Numbered from the stretch's first letter, positions 1 to 10,835 are shown. The stretch is DNA of 64,000 nt from CAZABC01 sp964483405 (GCA_964483405.1 CAZABC010000009.1:12034-76033), one strand, 5' to 3'. Notes: generated by a model from the sequence alone, not told the origin. Translations and numbers: made by a program.

Positions 1-32
1 GTCCCTCTCCGTCCGCGCCCTCCCCGGCGGCG

Positions 33-500
33 CTAGTCGATGCTGACGATCCTGTACGAGAAGTCGCCGGCCGGGACGCGCACGACGACCTTGTCACCCT
101 TCTTGTGGCCGAGCAGGGCCCGGCCGACCGGCGACTCGTTCGAGATCCGGCCCTCCGCCGGGCGCGCCTCGGTCGAGCCGACGATCATGAAGCGCTCCTC
201 GCCGTCGGGGCTCTCGACGACGACGGTCGAGCCGATCCGGACGTGATCGGAGCCGCCGTTGCCCTCCTCGATGATCGTCGCGTTCTTGATGAGGGCCTCG
301 AGCGTCGCGATCCGGCCCTCGACGAACGCCTGCTCGTTCTTGGCGTCCTCGTACTCGGCGTTCTCGGTGAGGTCGCCGTGCTCCTTCGCGTCGTGGATCC
401 GCTGGGCGATCTCGGCCCGCCGCTGGTTCGACATCTCGTCGAGCTCGGCGCGCAGCTTCTCGAGGCCTTCGCGGGACAGGTAGGTGGGCTTGTTGTTCAC
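33..500 (-). CDS. greA: Transcription elongation factor GreA
   Basis: Rescues backtracked RNA polymerase by inserting a coiled coil into the secondary channel and stimulating cleavage of the transcript 3' end. From GTG at 500 the product is 155 residues, close to the usual 158. An ATG at 572 would add 24 proline/arginine-rich residues with no family counterpart, so I reject it. The coiled coil covers about residues 8-75 and carries the acidic tip GDLTENAEYEDAK, where D43 and E46 match the catalytic pair. The C-terminal FKBP-like domain ends near GHKKGDKVVVRV. The gene is divergent from the DedA gene and has a classical promoter about 120 bases upstream. The Shine-Dalgarno sequence is weak. 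Confidence 0.96.
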   Translation of the reverse strand: MNNKPTYLSREGLEKLRAELDEMSNQRRAEIAQRIHDAKEHGDLTENAEYEDAKNEQAFVEGRIATLEALIKNATIIEEGNGGSDHVRIGSTVVVESPDGEERFMIVGSTEARPAEGRISNESPVGRALLGHKKGDKVVVRVPAGDFSYRIVSID

Positions 501-625
501 GTCGGCTGGGGTTCCCCGTCGGCGGTTCGCTGGCTGTGGACGAGACCCCGGTCCCGGGTCCGGGATACACAACGACTCCAGGGGCTCCGACGCACGGGCC
601 AGGCCTGGAGTTCGACCGGGGCGGA

Positions 626-654
626 ATCCTAGAGGCGCCCGCCGGGGGCGTCAA
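626..654 (-). promoter_or_regulatory. Sigma70-type promoter of greA
   Basis: Read on the minus strand: TTGACG (649-654), a 17-base spacer, then TAGGAT (626-631), giving a leader of about 118 bases before the GTG at 500. The 501-802 interval between greA and the DedA gene holds this promoter and a TAGCGT hexamer (737-742) that could serve the plus-strand gene. I see no gene in it. Confidence 0.7.
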
Positions 655-802
655 ACGGGGACGTCCGTCCGGGCGGGCCGGCCGGACGAAGGACGGAGGG
701 ACGAAGGTCCTGGGGACGCGTCCGCCCGACTTCGGGTAGCGTGCGCCGGATCGCGCCCGATCGCAGCGGCCCGCGATCGCGATCCCGCCCGACGGAGGCT
801 CC

Positions 803-1525
803 GTGTTCGATCTGCTCGACGGCCCGGTCCGCGACCTGATGGTCGCCCTCTTCGACGCGATCGGCTACGTCGGCATCGCCGTCATCGTCGCCGTCGAGAG
901 CGTCGTCGTGCCGATCCCGTCCGAGCTCGTCCTGCCGTTCGCGGGTTTCCTCGTCGCGGTGCCCGAGGCGATCGAGCCGCTGACCGGCGTGGGCTGGTCG
1001 TACCCGCTCGTCGTCCTCGCCGGCACGATCGGGTCGGTCGTCGGGGCGCTCGTCGCGTATGCCATCGGCTACTGGGGCGGGCGGCCGTTCCTCCTCCGGT
1101 TCGGCCGCTGGCTGCTCATCACCCCGGCCGACGTCGACCGGACCGAGACGTTCTTCCGCCGCCACGGCGGCAAGGCGAGCCTGCTCGGCCGGCTCGTGCC
1201 GGTCGTCCGCTCGGTCGTGTCCTACACCGCGGGCGTGGCCCGGATGCCGCTCCTGCCGTTCATCGTCTACACCGCCATCGGGTCGGCGATCTGGGTCGCC
1301 CTCCTCGCCGGGGCCGGCGCCCTGGTCGGCGAGCGCTGGGCGGAGATCGAGGCGCTCATCAAGCCGGTCGAGCGGGTCGTCCTGCTCGGCCTCGTCGCCA
1401 CGGTCGCGGCGTTCGCCTGGTTCCGGCTCCGCGGGGTCCCGGCGCCGGTCCGGAGCCTGGCCCGCGTCGCGACCACCCGGCGGCGCCAGGCCGAGGTCCT
1501 CGTCGAGATCGACGACCGGGCCTGA
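803..1525 (+). CDS. DedA family membrane protein
   Basis: Integral membrane protein of the DedA/SNARE-associated family, whose members act in membrane homeostasis and are linked to lipid-carrier recycling. 240 residues from GTG at 803, with GGAGG at 794-798. Family features seen: an early re-entrant stretch ESVVVPIPSELVLPFAG (about residues 34-50), GTIGSVVGALVAYAIGYWGG (about 75-94), and the conserved F-R-HGG-A-L-GR-P-VR pattern (FFRRHGGKASLLGRLVPVVR, about 114-133). Two more hydrophobic segments follow and the C-terminus is basic. Its exact substrate cannot be read from sequence. It is convergent with argR. Confidence 0.9.
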   Translation: MFDLLDGPVRDLMVALFDAIGYVGIAVIVAVESVVVPIPSELVLPFAGFLVAVPEAIEPLTGVGWSYPLVVLAGTIGSVVGALVAYAIGYWGGRPFLLRFGRWLLITPADVDRTETFFRRHGGKASLLGRLVPVVRSVVSYTAGVARMPLLPFIVYTAIGSAIWVALLAGAGALVGERWAEIEALIKPVERVVLLGLVATVAAFAWFRLRGVPAPVRSLARVATTRRRQAEVLVEIDDRA

Positions 1526-1572
1526 GCGCGGCGCCGGTGACCGGCTGAGCCGGCGGCTCGCGAGGCCGGCGG

Positions 1573-2037
1573 CTACTCGGCCATCCGGGCCAGCCGCCGC
1601 TTCACCCGGCCGAGCGCGCCCCGGTCGCCGCAGGCGACGAAGACCGTGTCGTCGCCCGCGATCGAGCCGACGACCTCCGGCCAACGGGCCCGGTCGAGGG
1701 CCGCCGCGATCGGGTGGGCCGACCCGGGCAGCGTCTTGACGACGAGGATGAGGCCCGCCTCGCGAAGCTCCACCGGCAGCTCGCCGAGCAGCGTCCGGAG
1801 CCGCTCCTCACCGCTCGTCTCCGCCTCGCGGAGCCGCGGCGGCAGCGCGTAGGCGCTGGTCCCCTCGCGGCTCACCTTGACCAGGCCGAGCTCGGCGACG
1901 TCGCGCGAGATCGTCGCCTGGGTCGTCCGGAAGCCGCGCTCGCGGAGCGCGGCGGCGAGCTCCTGCTGGGTCCGGATGACCCGCGTCTCGACGAGGTCGC
2001 GGATCGCGCGCTGGCGGAGCTGCTTCATGACTTCCAT
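1573..2037 (-). CDS. argR: Arginine repressor ArgR
   Basis: Arginine-responsive transcription factor that represses arginine biosynthesis and often activates catabolism, working as a hexamer. 154 residues, the normal length. The N-terminal winged helix (about 1-70) contains TQQELAAALRERGFRTTQAT and SRDVAELGLVKV. The C-terminal arginine-binding/oligomerisation domain contains GSIAGDDTVFVAC, matching the conserved GTIAGDDTI motif. It lies 7 bases after uppP and is probably co-transcribed with hppA-uppP, an unusual setting with no arginine genes adjacent. An in-frame ATG nine bases later (2028) is an equally plausible start. A possible physiological link is the cyanophycin (Asp-Arg polymer) locus elsewhere in the window; that is inference. 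Confidence 0.94.
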   Translation of the reverse strand: MEVMKQLRQRAIRDLVETRVIRTQQELAAALRERGFRTTQATISRDVAELGLVKVSREGTSAYALPPRLREAETSGEERLRTLLGELPVELREAGLILVVKTLPGSAHPIAAALDRARWPEVVGSIAGDDTVFVACGDRGALGRVKRRLARMAE

Positions 2038-2044
2038 CGGCGGC

Positions 2045-2872
2045 CTACGGGTTCAGGAACCATATGAGGACGATCGCCGCGAGGGCCAGCCGGTACCAGA
2101 CGAAGATGGCGAGGCTGTGCGCGGCGAGCCAGCGCAGGAGGACGTGGATCGCGAGGAGACCCGCGCCGAGCGCCGCGAGCATCCCGGCGGCGAGGACCGC
2201 GAGCGAGAGGTCGCCGGCGGCCCCGTCGCGGATGAGCCCGATCGTCTCCCAGGCGCCCGCCATCGCGATGATCGGCGTCGCCATGAGGAAGCTGAACCGG
2301 GCGGCCGCGGGGCGGTCGAGGCCGATCGCCCGCCCGGCGGCGATCGAGATGCCGCTCCGGCTGACACCCGGGATGAGGGCGACAGCCTGGGCCGTCCCGA
2401 TCGCCAGCGCCCCCGGGAAGGACAGCCGGCCGATCGTCAGCCCGGTCGGCGGCCGGCGGTCGGCGAGCCAGATGAGGGCCGCCCCGACGACCAGCATGAG
2501 GGCGACGAGCCCGGGCTCCCGGACGGTCTCCTCGATGACGTCACCGAAGACGAGCGCCGCGATCACTGCCGGGATCGTCGAGATGGCGAGGAGCCAGGCG
2601 AGGCGCCGGTCTGGCTCGCCGGCGAACGAGCGATCGCGCAGCGTCGCCAGGCCGGCCGGGACCAGCCGGGTCCAGTCCCGCCAGAAGTAGGCGAGGAGCG
2701 CGCCGAGCGTGCCGAGGTGGAGCATCACCGAGAAGGCGAGCGAGGTCAGGAGCTCGTCGTCCCAGCCGAGCATCGCCGGGACGAGGATGAGGTGACCCGA
2801 GCTCGAGATCGGCAGGAACTCGGTGAGGCCCTGCACGAGCCCCATGACGATGGCCTGGAGGACGGTGTCCAT
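2045..2872 (-). CDS. uppP: Undecaprenyl-diphosphatase UppP (BacA family)
   Basis: Membrane enzyme that dephosphorylates undecaprenyl diphosphate to regenerate the lipid carrier for cell-wall synthesis. 275 residues with about eight membrane segments. The (E/Q)XXXE motif is present as QGLTE (residues 14-18), followed by FLPISSSGH (19-27). The second signature PGVSRSG (168-174) holds the catalytic arginine R172. Length and order of motifs match the family. It sits 48 bases downstream of hppA; a GC-rich stem-loop lies in that gap. argR follows. Coupling to a pyrophosphatase makes sense because polyprenyl synthesis releases pyrophosphate, though that is inference from order only. Confidence 0.96.
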   Translation of the reverse strand: MDTVLQAIVMGLVQGLTEFLPISSSGHLILVPAMLGWDDELLTSLAFSVMLHLGTLGALLAYFWRDWTRLVPAGLATLRDRSFAGEPDRRLAWLLAISTIPAVIAALVFGDVIEETVREPGLVALMLVVGAALIWLADRRPPTGLTIGRLSFPGALAIGTAQAVALIPGVSRSGISIAAGRAIGLDRPAAARFSFLMATPIIAMAGAWETIGLIRDGAAGDLSLAVLAAGMLAALGAGLLAIHVLLRWLAAHSLAIFVWYRLALAAIVLIWFLNP

Positions 2873-2884
2873 CGGAGGGTCGGA

Positions 2885-2909
2885 CCGGCCGGGCGCTGGA
2901 CCCGGCCGG
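2885..2909 (-). terminator. GC-rich stem-loop between hppA and uppP
   Basis: Perfect 9-bp inverted repeat CCGGCCGGG / CCCGGCCGG with a 7-base loop. There is no T-run, so it may attenuate or process the message rather than end it. Confidence 0.4.
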
Positions 2910-2920
2910 CCGGACCGGTC

Positions 2921-5140
<2,220 letters not shown>

Positions 5141-5262
5141 CCTCCCTGGTCGATCGATCGGGCCCCGTCACCGGGCGCACGGAGACCGGGCGCGGCGCGA
5201 CAGATGGGCCGGGTCCGGGGCCGGCCTGGGCGAGATGGAGCGGGTGCCGCAGGCCGCCGGCG

Positions 5263-5292
5263 AGTGTAACTCGCGCGTGCTGGGAGGGTCAA
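5263..5292 (-). promoter_or_regulatory. Sigma70-type promoter of hppA
   Basis: Minus strand: TTGACC (5287-5292), an 18-base spacer, then TACACT (5263-5268), leaving a leader of about 115 bases. Confidence 0.65.
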
Positions 5293-5361
5293 TCCGCATC
5301 CGCTCGCCGGATGATGCATCGCCGGGCGGTCCGCGAGGCCGGAGGTCGCCGGGCGGGCGCC

Positions 5362-5367
5362 TATACT
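5362..5367 (+). promoter_or_regulatory. -10 hexamer, leaderless-type start
   Basis: TATACT ends 8 bases before the GTG at 5376. No Shine-Dalgarno sequence lies between. Confidence 0.55.
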
Positions 5368-5375
5368 CGCGACCC

Positions 5376-5969
5376 GTGGACCTGCTGCTGCCCGCGCTCG
5401 GTGCCCTCGTCGTCATCGCGGCGGTCGTCGCCGTCGCCGCGTCCGACCCACGCCTCGGCGTCGTCGGCCTCGCGGCGGCGATGGCGCTCGCGCCGCTCAT
5501 CGCCGACCCGCTGCCGGACCCGGTCGCGGTCGGCGCCCGGATCGTCGCCGCGGCGCTCGCCGCGGCCCTCCTTCGGGCGGCGGCCCGGGCCGACCCGCTG
5601 ACCCGCGGGACCCGCATCGGCTGGCCCGCGGACCTTGCCCTCGCGGCCGCCGCCTTCGTCGCCGGCTGGGCCGCTCACGACTTCTCCGGCGGTGGCCTCG
5701 GACCGCCCGCCGCGCTCGCCGCGGGCGCCGCCCTCGCGGCGGTCGCCGCTCCCGCCCTCGTCGACCGCCACGACCGCTTCCGGATCGTCGTCGGGGTGAT
5801 GCTCGCGATCACGGCGGCCGACCTCGCCGCCACCGGCATGGCGGAGCCGGCCAGCGCCGGCGCCTCGCTCCTCGTCGCGGCGGTCACGGCGCTCGCGGCA
5901 GCCGTCGGCGCGATCCTCGTGCCGGGGCCCGCCGGCTCGGTCGACCCGGCCGGGCCACCGCGCCCGTGA
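5376..5969 (+). CDS. Alanine-rich multi-pass membrane protein, unknown
   Basis: 197 residues, almost entirely hydrophobic (Ala/Leu/Val/Ile), with about six membrane segments and no lysine. No family recognised. Its size, position before a NuoN-like protein and 4-base overlap with it suggest a partner subunit, perhaps analogous to small antiporter subunits, but no diagnostic residue supports a specific call. GTG at 5376 is chosen because TATACT stands 8 bases before it and the hydrophobic sequence begins there; upstream in-frame sequence is basic and low-complexity. The pair is divergent from hppA. Confidence 0.75.
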   Translation: MDLLLPALGALVVIAAVVAVAASDPRLGVVGLAAAMALAPLIADPLPDPVAVGARIVAAALAAALLRAAARADPLTRGTRIGWPADLALAAAAFVAGWAAHDFSGGGLGPPAALAAGAALAAVAAPALVDRHDRFRIVVGVMLAITAADLAATGMAEPASAGASLLVAAVTALAAAVGAILVPGPAGSVDPAGPPRP

Positions 5970-7453
5970 CGGCGATCCTCGGGTCGATCCTCGCGGCGGC
6001 CACGGCCGCGGTCGTCCTGCTCCTGCGCGGACGGCCGCCGGCCGCGGCCGGCGCCGGGCTCGTCGGGGCGATCCTCGTCCTCGTCGCCGCGCTCGTCGTC
6101 CGGCCGGACCCGATCGTCGTCATCGGCGGACTCGCCCTCGCACCGACCCCGTACGGTGGCCAGCTGACGACGTTCATGGCCGGGGCGACCGTCGCGCTCG
6201 CCCTGCTCGCGCTCATCGCCGGCCGGGGTGCGTCGGCGATCGCCGCCGCTGCGGCGGCCACGGCCGCGAGCGGGATCGCCCTCGCCGCGATCGACCACGC
6301 CGACGCCGCCTGGGCCGTGCTCGCCGGCTCGCTCGCGGCATTGCTGGCGACGGTGCCGGACCCGTCGGCGACGGCGACCGAGGCGCGGGCCGACGGGGCG
6401 TGGGCGGCTTCCGCGGACCGGCTGATCCGGGCGCTGCGGGCCGTCGCCGTCGGCTCGGGCGTCGTGATCGTCGGCATCGCCGCTGCGGCCCCGACCGTGG
6501 GTGCGGCCGAGCCGGACGCGGTCATCGGTGGCGTCGTCTACCTCGCGGTCGGCGTCGGGCTGGCGATCCGTGCCGCCGGTGTCCCCTTCCATGGCTGGGC
6601 CGCCCGGTTCGCCGACGCGAGCCACCCCGGCGCGGTCGCCGCCATCGTCGGCTGGCTGCCTGCCGTCCTCGTGGTCGTCGCCCTGGCCTGGTCCGACGCG
6701 ACGATCTCGCCGGTGGCGGCCGACGTGGGCTGGGACCGGGCGGTCATCGTCGGGCTGGCTCTCGCGACCATCGCCCTCGTGCCCGTCGCCGCAACGCTCG
6801 CCGACGATGCGGCGCACGGCGTCGTCTATCTCGCGATCGCCGGGGCCGGGCTCGCGGCGGTCGGCTTCTCGGCCGTCGATCCGGCCGCTTGGGGGCCGAC
6901 CCGGTCCTGGCTCGGGGTGCTGATCGTCGTCGTGGCCGGACTCGCGGTCTGGCTCTGGGCGCTCGAGGCCGCCTACGGTACGCGCCATCTCCCCGAGCTC
7001 CGCGGCTGGGCCCGTCGCTCGCCCGGGCTCGGGATCGGCCTCGCGGTCCTCGCCGTCGCGACGGTCGGCCTGCCGGGGACCCTCGTCTGGGAGGCTCGGA
7101 CCGGGATCGTCGACGCGGCGATCGTCGGGCCCGTCGCCATCCTCGCCCGGCTGCTGGTCATCCTCCCGCTGGTCCCGATCGGCCGCATGCTCGTGACCGG
7201 CCTCGCCGCGCCGTCGGCCACGGTCGCCGCCGGACGGTCGGACCGGCCGGTCGCGCCGGGCGCGGGTCCGGATCGGATCGCGCGGGTCCGTGCGGCCGCC
7301 GACGCCAATCGGGCCCCGCTCGCGACGGCCGTCGTGCTCGTCGTCGCCCTCCTCGCGGTCGCGGTCGCGACCGGGGCGACCGGCCTCGGCCCGGCGGCCG
7401 ACGGTGGCCCGCCCGGCACGGCCACCGACCTCGGCCCGACCCCTGAGCCGTAA
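5966..7453 (+). CDS. Divergent NuoN/antiporter-like membrane protein
   Basis: 495 residues, about 12-14 membrane segments, starting at a GTG that overlaps the previous stop by 4 bases (GTGA), so translation is probably coupled. It resembles the proton-conducting antiporter domain of NADH-quinone oxidoreductase subunits N/M/L. VPFHGWAARFADASHPGAVA aligns with the PFH-W-PDA-E-AP-PV block, and VGLPGTLVWEA is where NuoN has the GIPP-GF-K motif. The protein contains no lysine at all, so the transmembrane lysines essential for proton transfer in true NuoL/M/N are missing. No other Complex I or Mrp gene is nearby. It may be a structural relative with a different job. The family call is moderate. Confidence 0.6.
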   Translation: MTAILGSILAAATAAVVLLLRGRPPAAAGAGLVGAILVLVAALVVRPDPIVVIGGLALAPTPYGGQLTTFMAGATVALALLALIAGRGASAIAAAAAATAASGIALAAIDHADAAWAVLAGSLAALLATVPDPSATATEARADGAWAASADRLIRALRAVAVGSGVVIVGIAAAAPTVGAAEPDAVIGGVVYLAVGVGLAIRAAGVPFHGWAARFADASHPGAVAAIVGWLPAVLVVVALAWSDATISPVAADVGWDRAVIVGLALATIALVPVAATLADDAAHGVVYLAIAGAGLAAVGFSAVDPAAWGPTRSWLGVLIVVVAGLAVWLWALEAAYGTRHLPELRGWARRSPGLGIGLAVLAVATVGLPGTLVWEARTGIVDAAIVGPVAILARLLVILPLVPIGRMLVTGLAAPSATVAAGRSDRPVAPGAGPDRIARVRAAADANRAPLATAVVLVVALLAVAVATGATGLGPAADGGPPGTATDLGPTPEP

Positions 7454-7501
7454 GGCCCTGGAGGCGTCGCGCGACCCGCGCTCCCCGCGATCCCCGGGGA
7501 T

Positions 7502-7521
7502 GGCACCCGCGTGGGGGTGCC
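7502..7521. terminator. Stem-loop between convergent genes
   Basis: GGCACCC (7502-7508) pairs perfectly with GGGTGCC (7515-7521) around a 6-base loop, between the NuoN-like gene and ndk, which converge. No T-run. Confidence 0.45.
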
Positions 7522-7528
7522 GCGGGGG

Positions 7529-7990
7529 TCAGTCAGCCGGTGCGAGGACCCAGCGGTCGACCTCGCGGCCGTAGTCGAGCAGCTCGCCGGGGCCGAACCA
7601 GAGACCCAGCTCGAACTCGGCCGTCTCCGCGCCATCGGAGGCGTGGACGATGTTCTGGGCCGTCTCGAGGGCGTAGTCGCCACGGATCGTGCCCGGAGCC
7701 GCCTCGTGCGGCCGGGTCGCGCCGTTGATCGCCCGGACGACGGCGATCGCGTTGGGGCCCTCGAGGGCGAGGGCGACGAGCGGCCCCGAGGTGATGAACT
7801 CGACGAGACCACCGAAGAACGGTCGCTCGCGGTGGACCGCATAGTGGCGCTCGGCGAGCTCGCGGTCGACCTGGACGAGCTTCAGCCCGACGATCTTCAG
7901 TCCGCGCTCCTCGTAGCGGTCGACGATCCGGCCGACGAGCTGGCGCTGCACGCCGTCGGGCTTGATGAGGACGAGGGTCCGCTCGGTCAC
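7529..7990 (-). CDS. ndk: Nucleoside-diphosphate kinase
   Basis: Transfers the gamma phosphate of ATP to nucleoside diphosphates through a phosphohistidine. 153 residues from GTG at 7990. The N-terminus ERTLVLIKPDGVQR is the family signature. The active site reads NIVHASDGAETA, with the catalytic histidine in the usual NxxHgSD setting; Ala replaces Gly and Gly replaces the last Ser. RPFFGGLVEFITSGP and the nucleotide loop GATRPHEAAPGTIRGDYAL are present. The C-terminus is somewhat longer than in E. coli. A TAGACT hexamer at 8032-8037 (minus strand) is the likely -10. The gene is divergent from a small membrane protein. Confidence 0.96.
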   Translation of the reverse strand: MTERTLVLIKPDGVQRQLVGRIVDRYEERGLKIVGLKLVQVDRELAERHYAVHRERPFFGGLVEFITSGPLVALALEGPNAIAVVRAINGATRPHEAAPGTIRGDYALETAQNIVHASDGAETAEFELGLWFGPGELLDYGREVDRWVLAPAD

Positions 7991-8031
7991 GGTGGCTGGT
8001 ACCTGCTGGTGGGGTTGCGATGGGCCTTCGA

Positions 8032-8037
8032 AGTCTA
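8032..8037 (-). promoter_or_regulatory. -10 hexamer for ndk
   Basis: TAGACT on the minus strand, about 41 bases before the ndk GTG. Confidence 0.4.
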
Positions 8038-8096
8038 GCGGCCCGGGACGAAGTCCCCTCGCCCGGCCGCAGCGGACCGCGCACGATGGCGACGCC

Positions 8097-8642
8097 ATGC
8101 CATCGGCGCTCGTCATCGTCGTCCTCGTCCGCGTGCTCGCCTCGCTGCCGGTGCTGCGCTGGCCGCTCGCCGGCGGGCTGCTCGCGCTCGTGGCCGACCT
8201 GCTCGACCTCCTCGCCCTCGGCCTGCTCGGCTGGGCGGGCGTCAGCGACTACCAGGCCCTCGACAAGTGGCTCGACCAGGTGTACCTGGCGACGTTCCTG
8301 ATCGTCGCCCTCCGCTGGTCCGGGCCCGAGCGGTCGATCGCGGTCGCGCTCTACGTCCTCCGGCTGGTCGGGTTCGCCGCCTTCGCCGCGACCGGCGAGC
8401 GGACGGTCCTCGTCCTGTTCCCGAACGTCTTCGAGCTGTGGTTCCTCGCGATCGCCCTCCGCCATCGGGTCCGACCCGGCGTCCCCCTCGGGTGGCTCGA
8501 GGCGGCCGCCCTCCTCGCCCTGGCCACCGCCGTGAAGCTGACCCAGGAGTGGGCGCTCCACGTCGCCCGGCTCTTCGACGGGGTGACGTTCCTCGACGCC
8601 CTCGAGGCGCTCTGGGCGACCTTGACCTGCCCGTTCTGCTAA
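8097..8642 (+). CDS. Small multi-pass membrane protein, unknown
   Basis: 181 residues from ATG at 8097 with about five hydrophobic segments: 2-20, 22-40, 60-75, 83-100 and 108-120, then an amphipathic C-terminus ending in LTCPFC with two cysteines three residues apart. A short polar loop VSDYQALDKWLDQVY (around residues 48-62) separates the second and third segments. No family recognised. It is divergent from ndk, and its stop overlaps the stop of the convergent gene at 8639. Confidence 0.7.
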   Translation: MPSALVIVVLVRVLASLPVLRWPLAGGLLALVADLLDLLALGLLGWAGVSDYQALDKWLDQVYLATFLIVALRWSGPERSIAVALYVLRLVGFAAFAATGERTVLVLFPNVFELWFLAIALRHRVRPGVPLGWLEAAALLALATAVKLTQEWALHVARLFDGVTFLDALEALWATLTCPFC

Positions 8643-9463
8643 GACCCGTCGGCGGGCGGGTCGCCGGGCGCGTCGTCGGGGACGTGGTCGGGGGGGTCGC
8701 CCGACGCGCCGGCGGGCGACGAGCCCGGCTCGCCGAGGGCGCCGAGCACGGCCGCCGCGAGATCCGGCCGTCGCCGCAGGAGATCGGCCAGTGCCGCGGC
8801 GGCGCCGGCGTCGTCGCCCTGCTCGAGCGCCGATCGGGCGTCGGCGAGCCCGTCGGTCGTGCCGGCGGCGGCGTCGTCCGCGGCGTCGTGCGCGACGGCC
8901 TCGGCATCGGCGGCCGCGAGCGGCTCCCAGAGCCCGGGCCCGGTCTCGTTCCCGGCCGGCGGCACGGCCTCGCCGTCGACATCCTCCGCCCCTCCGGCGT
9001 CATCCTCGGCGCCGTCCAGACCGCCGACGCCACGCGAGCCGACCCCATCGAAAAGCGTCCGGACGGGCACCGGTCGCTCGCCCGGGTCGAGCGGCCAGAC
9101 GGTCGAGCGCGGCAGCCCGGCGAACACCCCGTCGAGCGAGACGCCCGCCCGCCCGACGGCCTCGGCGGCGAGCCGGCGAGCCTCGGACAGGTGGCCCGCC
9201 GCCGCGGCCGCCTCGGTCTCGACCACGCGGGCGAGCAGCGCGTCGCCGCCGGTCGCCCGGTACGCCGCGGCCGCGACGCCGGCGCCCGCGACGTCGCCGG
9301 TCCGCCAGCGGACCTCGGCCAGGTCGAGCAGCGCCGGACCATCGAGGCCGCCGGCCCCGGCGGCCGCCTCGAGCTCCGCCCGGGCGAGCTCGAGCGACCC
9401 GAGTCGCAGGTGCACCCGCGACAGGCGCAGATCGGCCGGTCGGTCGCCGGGCTCGGGGTTCAT
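8639..9463 (-). CDS. Alanine-rich TPR-like repeat protein
   Basis: 274 residues from ATG at 9463, just inside the edge of the assembly gap. Residues about 10-110 form alternating amphipathic helices of TPR type (RLGSLELARAELEAAAGAG, ALLDLAEVRWRTGDVAGAG, AAAAGHLSEARRLAAEAVGR). The middle, about 130-210, is acidic and low-complexity. One more helical repeat (SALEQGDDAGAAAALADLLR) precedes a disordered Asp/Pro tail. No enzymatic motif and no membrane segment. Probably a scaffold for protein contacts. It lies downstream of the M16 peptidase on the same strand, but the gap hides the junction. Confidence 0.6.
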   Translation of the reverse strand: MNPEPGDRPADLRLSRVHLRLGSLELARAELEAAAGAGGLDGPALLDLAEVRWRTGDVAGAGVAAAAYRATGGDALLARVVETEAAAAAGHLSEARRLAAEAVGRAGVSLDGVFAGLPRSTVWPLDPGERPVPVRTLFDGVGSRGVGGLDGAEDDAGGAEDVDGEAVPPAGNETGPGLWEPLAAADAEAVAHDAADDAAAGTTDGLADARSALEQGDDAGAAAALADLLRRRPDLAAAVLGALGEPGSSPAGASGDPPDHVPDDAPGDPPADGS

Positions 9464-9477
9464 CGGCGGGTCACCGG

Positions 9478-9577
9478 NNNNNNNNNNNNNNNNNNNNNNN
9501 NNNNNNNNNNNNNNNNNNNNNNNNNNNNNNNNNNNNNNNNNNNNNNNNNNNNNNNNNNNNNNNNNNNNNNNNNNNNN
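9478..9577. other. Assembly gap (100 N)
   Basis: Exactly 100 N, probably a placeholder of unknown true length. It removes the end of the M16 peptidase gene and any link to the downstream gene. Confidence 0.98.
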
Positions 9578-10632
9578 GTGTCGTCCATCCGCAGCTCGAG
9601 CCCGCCCGAGAGGTACGCCCGCGCCTTCGCCAGCTCGTCGGCCGGGACCGGGTCGTCGCGGAGGCGGGCCAGCTCGACGAGGATCGCATCGAGCGCGGGG
9701 CCGAGCTGATCGGGGTCGACGCCGGCGGCGACCTCGAGTGCCCCGGCATCGGCGTAGTCGGCGATCCCCGAGCCGATGTCGTAGGCGAGCGCCTGCTCCT
9801 CGCGGACGGTGAGGAAGAGGCGACTGCTCATCCCGTCGCCGAGGATGACGTTGAGGACGCCGAGGACCCACGCGTCCGGGTCGTCGCGGCGGAGGGCGGG
9901 GACCCCGACGACGAGCTGGGCCTGGGCGGTGTCGCGATGGGCGAGCCGGTAGCGCTCGCCGGCCGGCAGCGGCGGGGCCGGCTCGAAGGCCGGCTGCGCT
10001 CCGTCGCCGGTCCCGAACGCCGTCGCCGCGAGCTCGACGGCCGCGGCGTGGTCGAGGTCGCCGGCGACCGCGACGACGACGTTCGACGGCCGGTACGTGG
10101 CCCGCCAGAAGTCGTGGACCGCGGCGACCGGCAGGGCCCGGATCGAGGCTTCGTCGCCGCAGATCTCGCGCCCCAGCGGCCCGTCCCCGAACATCGCCGC
10201 CTGGAAGAGGATGTGGGCGTACTCGACCGGGTCGTCGAGATAGGACCGGATCTCCTCGACGATCACCGTCCGCTCGTGGTCGATCTCGCCGTCGTCGAGC
10301 GTCGGCCGGACGACGAGCTCGCCGAGGACGTCCACGCCGCGGGCCGCCTCGCGGCGCGGGACGCGGACCCAGTAGACCGTCGACTCGCGATCGGTCGCCG
10401 CGTTGAACGAGCCACCGACGCCCTCGATCGCCTCGGCGATCGCCCGGGCCGACGGGTATGCCGCCGTGCCCTTGAACGTGATGTGCTCCATGAAGTGGGC
10501 GACGCCGGCGTGCTCGGCGGGCTCGGCCCGCGACCCGGCCAGGACGTACGCCGCGAGCGAGACGGACCGGGCCCCGGGCAGCCGGGCGCTGATGACCCGC
10601 GGGCCGTCGGGCAGGACCGTCCGTTCGAACAC
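9578..10632 (-). CDS. M16 family zinc peptidase (partial, 3' end in gap)
   Basis: Zinc metalloprotease of the insulinase/mitochondrial-processing-peptidase family. The inverted zinc motif HFMEH is at residues 46-50 (H46, E49, H50), and the distal ligand is E126 in VIVEEIRSYL. The first M16 domain spans about 1-200; the second starts near 210 and holds the usual R-Y pair region (GDGMSSRLFLTVREEQALAYD). 351 residues are visible of the roughly 420 expected; the rest falls in the gap. GTG at 10632 stands 6 bases after a TACCAT hexamer with no Shine-Dalgarno sequence. Divergent from the ABC importer operon. Confidence 0.9.
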
Positions 10633-10638
10633 GGGCGG

Positions 10639-10644
10639 ATGGTA
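10639..10644 (-). promoter_or_regulatory. -10 hexamer, leaderless-type start (M16)
   Basis: TACCAT on the minus strand, 6 bases before GTG at 10632. Confidence 0.6.
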
Positions 10645-10835
10645 CCGGAACGGCGGTCGGCGAACGGGAACGGCACGACCCGGTCCGCCTTCGACCTCGC
10701 GACGAACGAGTGGCTCGAGCGGCTCGCTCCGAGCCAGGCGGGCGGCTGACCACACCGCCCAGGGGTCCGCCGACGGGACCTCCGGCCCCCCGCTTCGGGC
10801 TGCGCGACCGGGTCGTCCGGGGTCGGGACGCCGCC

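Noticed and set aside
501..572. Longer GreA start at ATG 572
   Set aside because: The added residues are Pro/Arg-rich and absent from the family; GTG at 500 gives the normal length.
5966..7453. Calling the membrane protein a true NuoN subunit
   Set aside because: No lysine anywhere in the protein and no other Complex I genes nearby, so a functional NuoN assignment is not supported.
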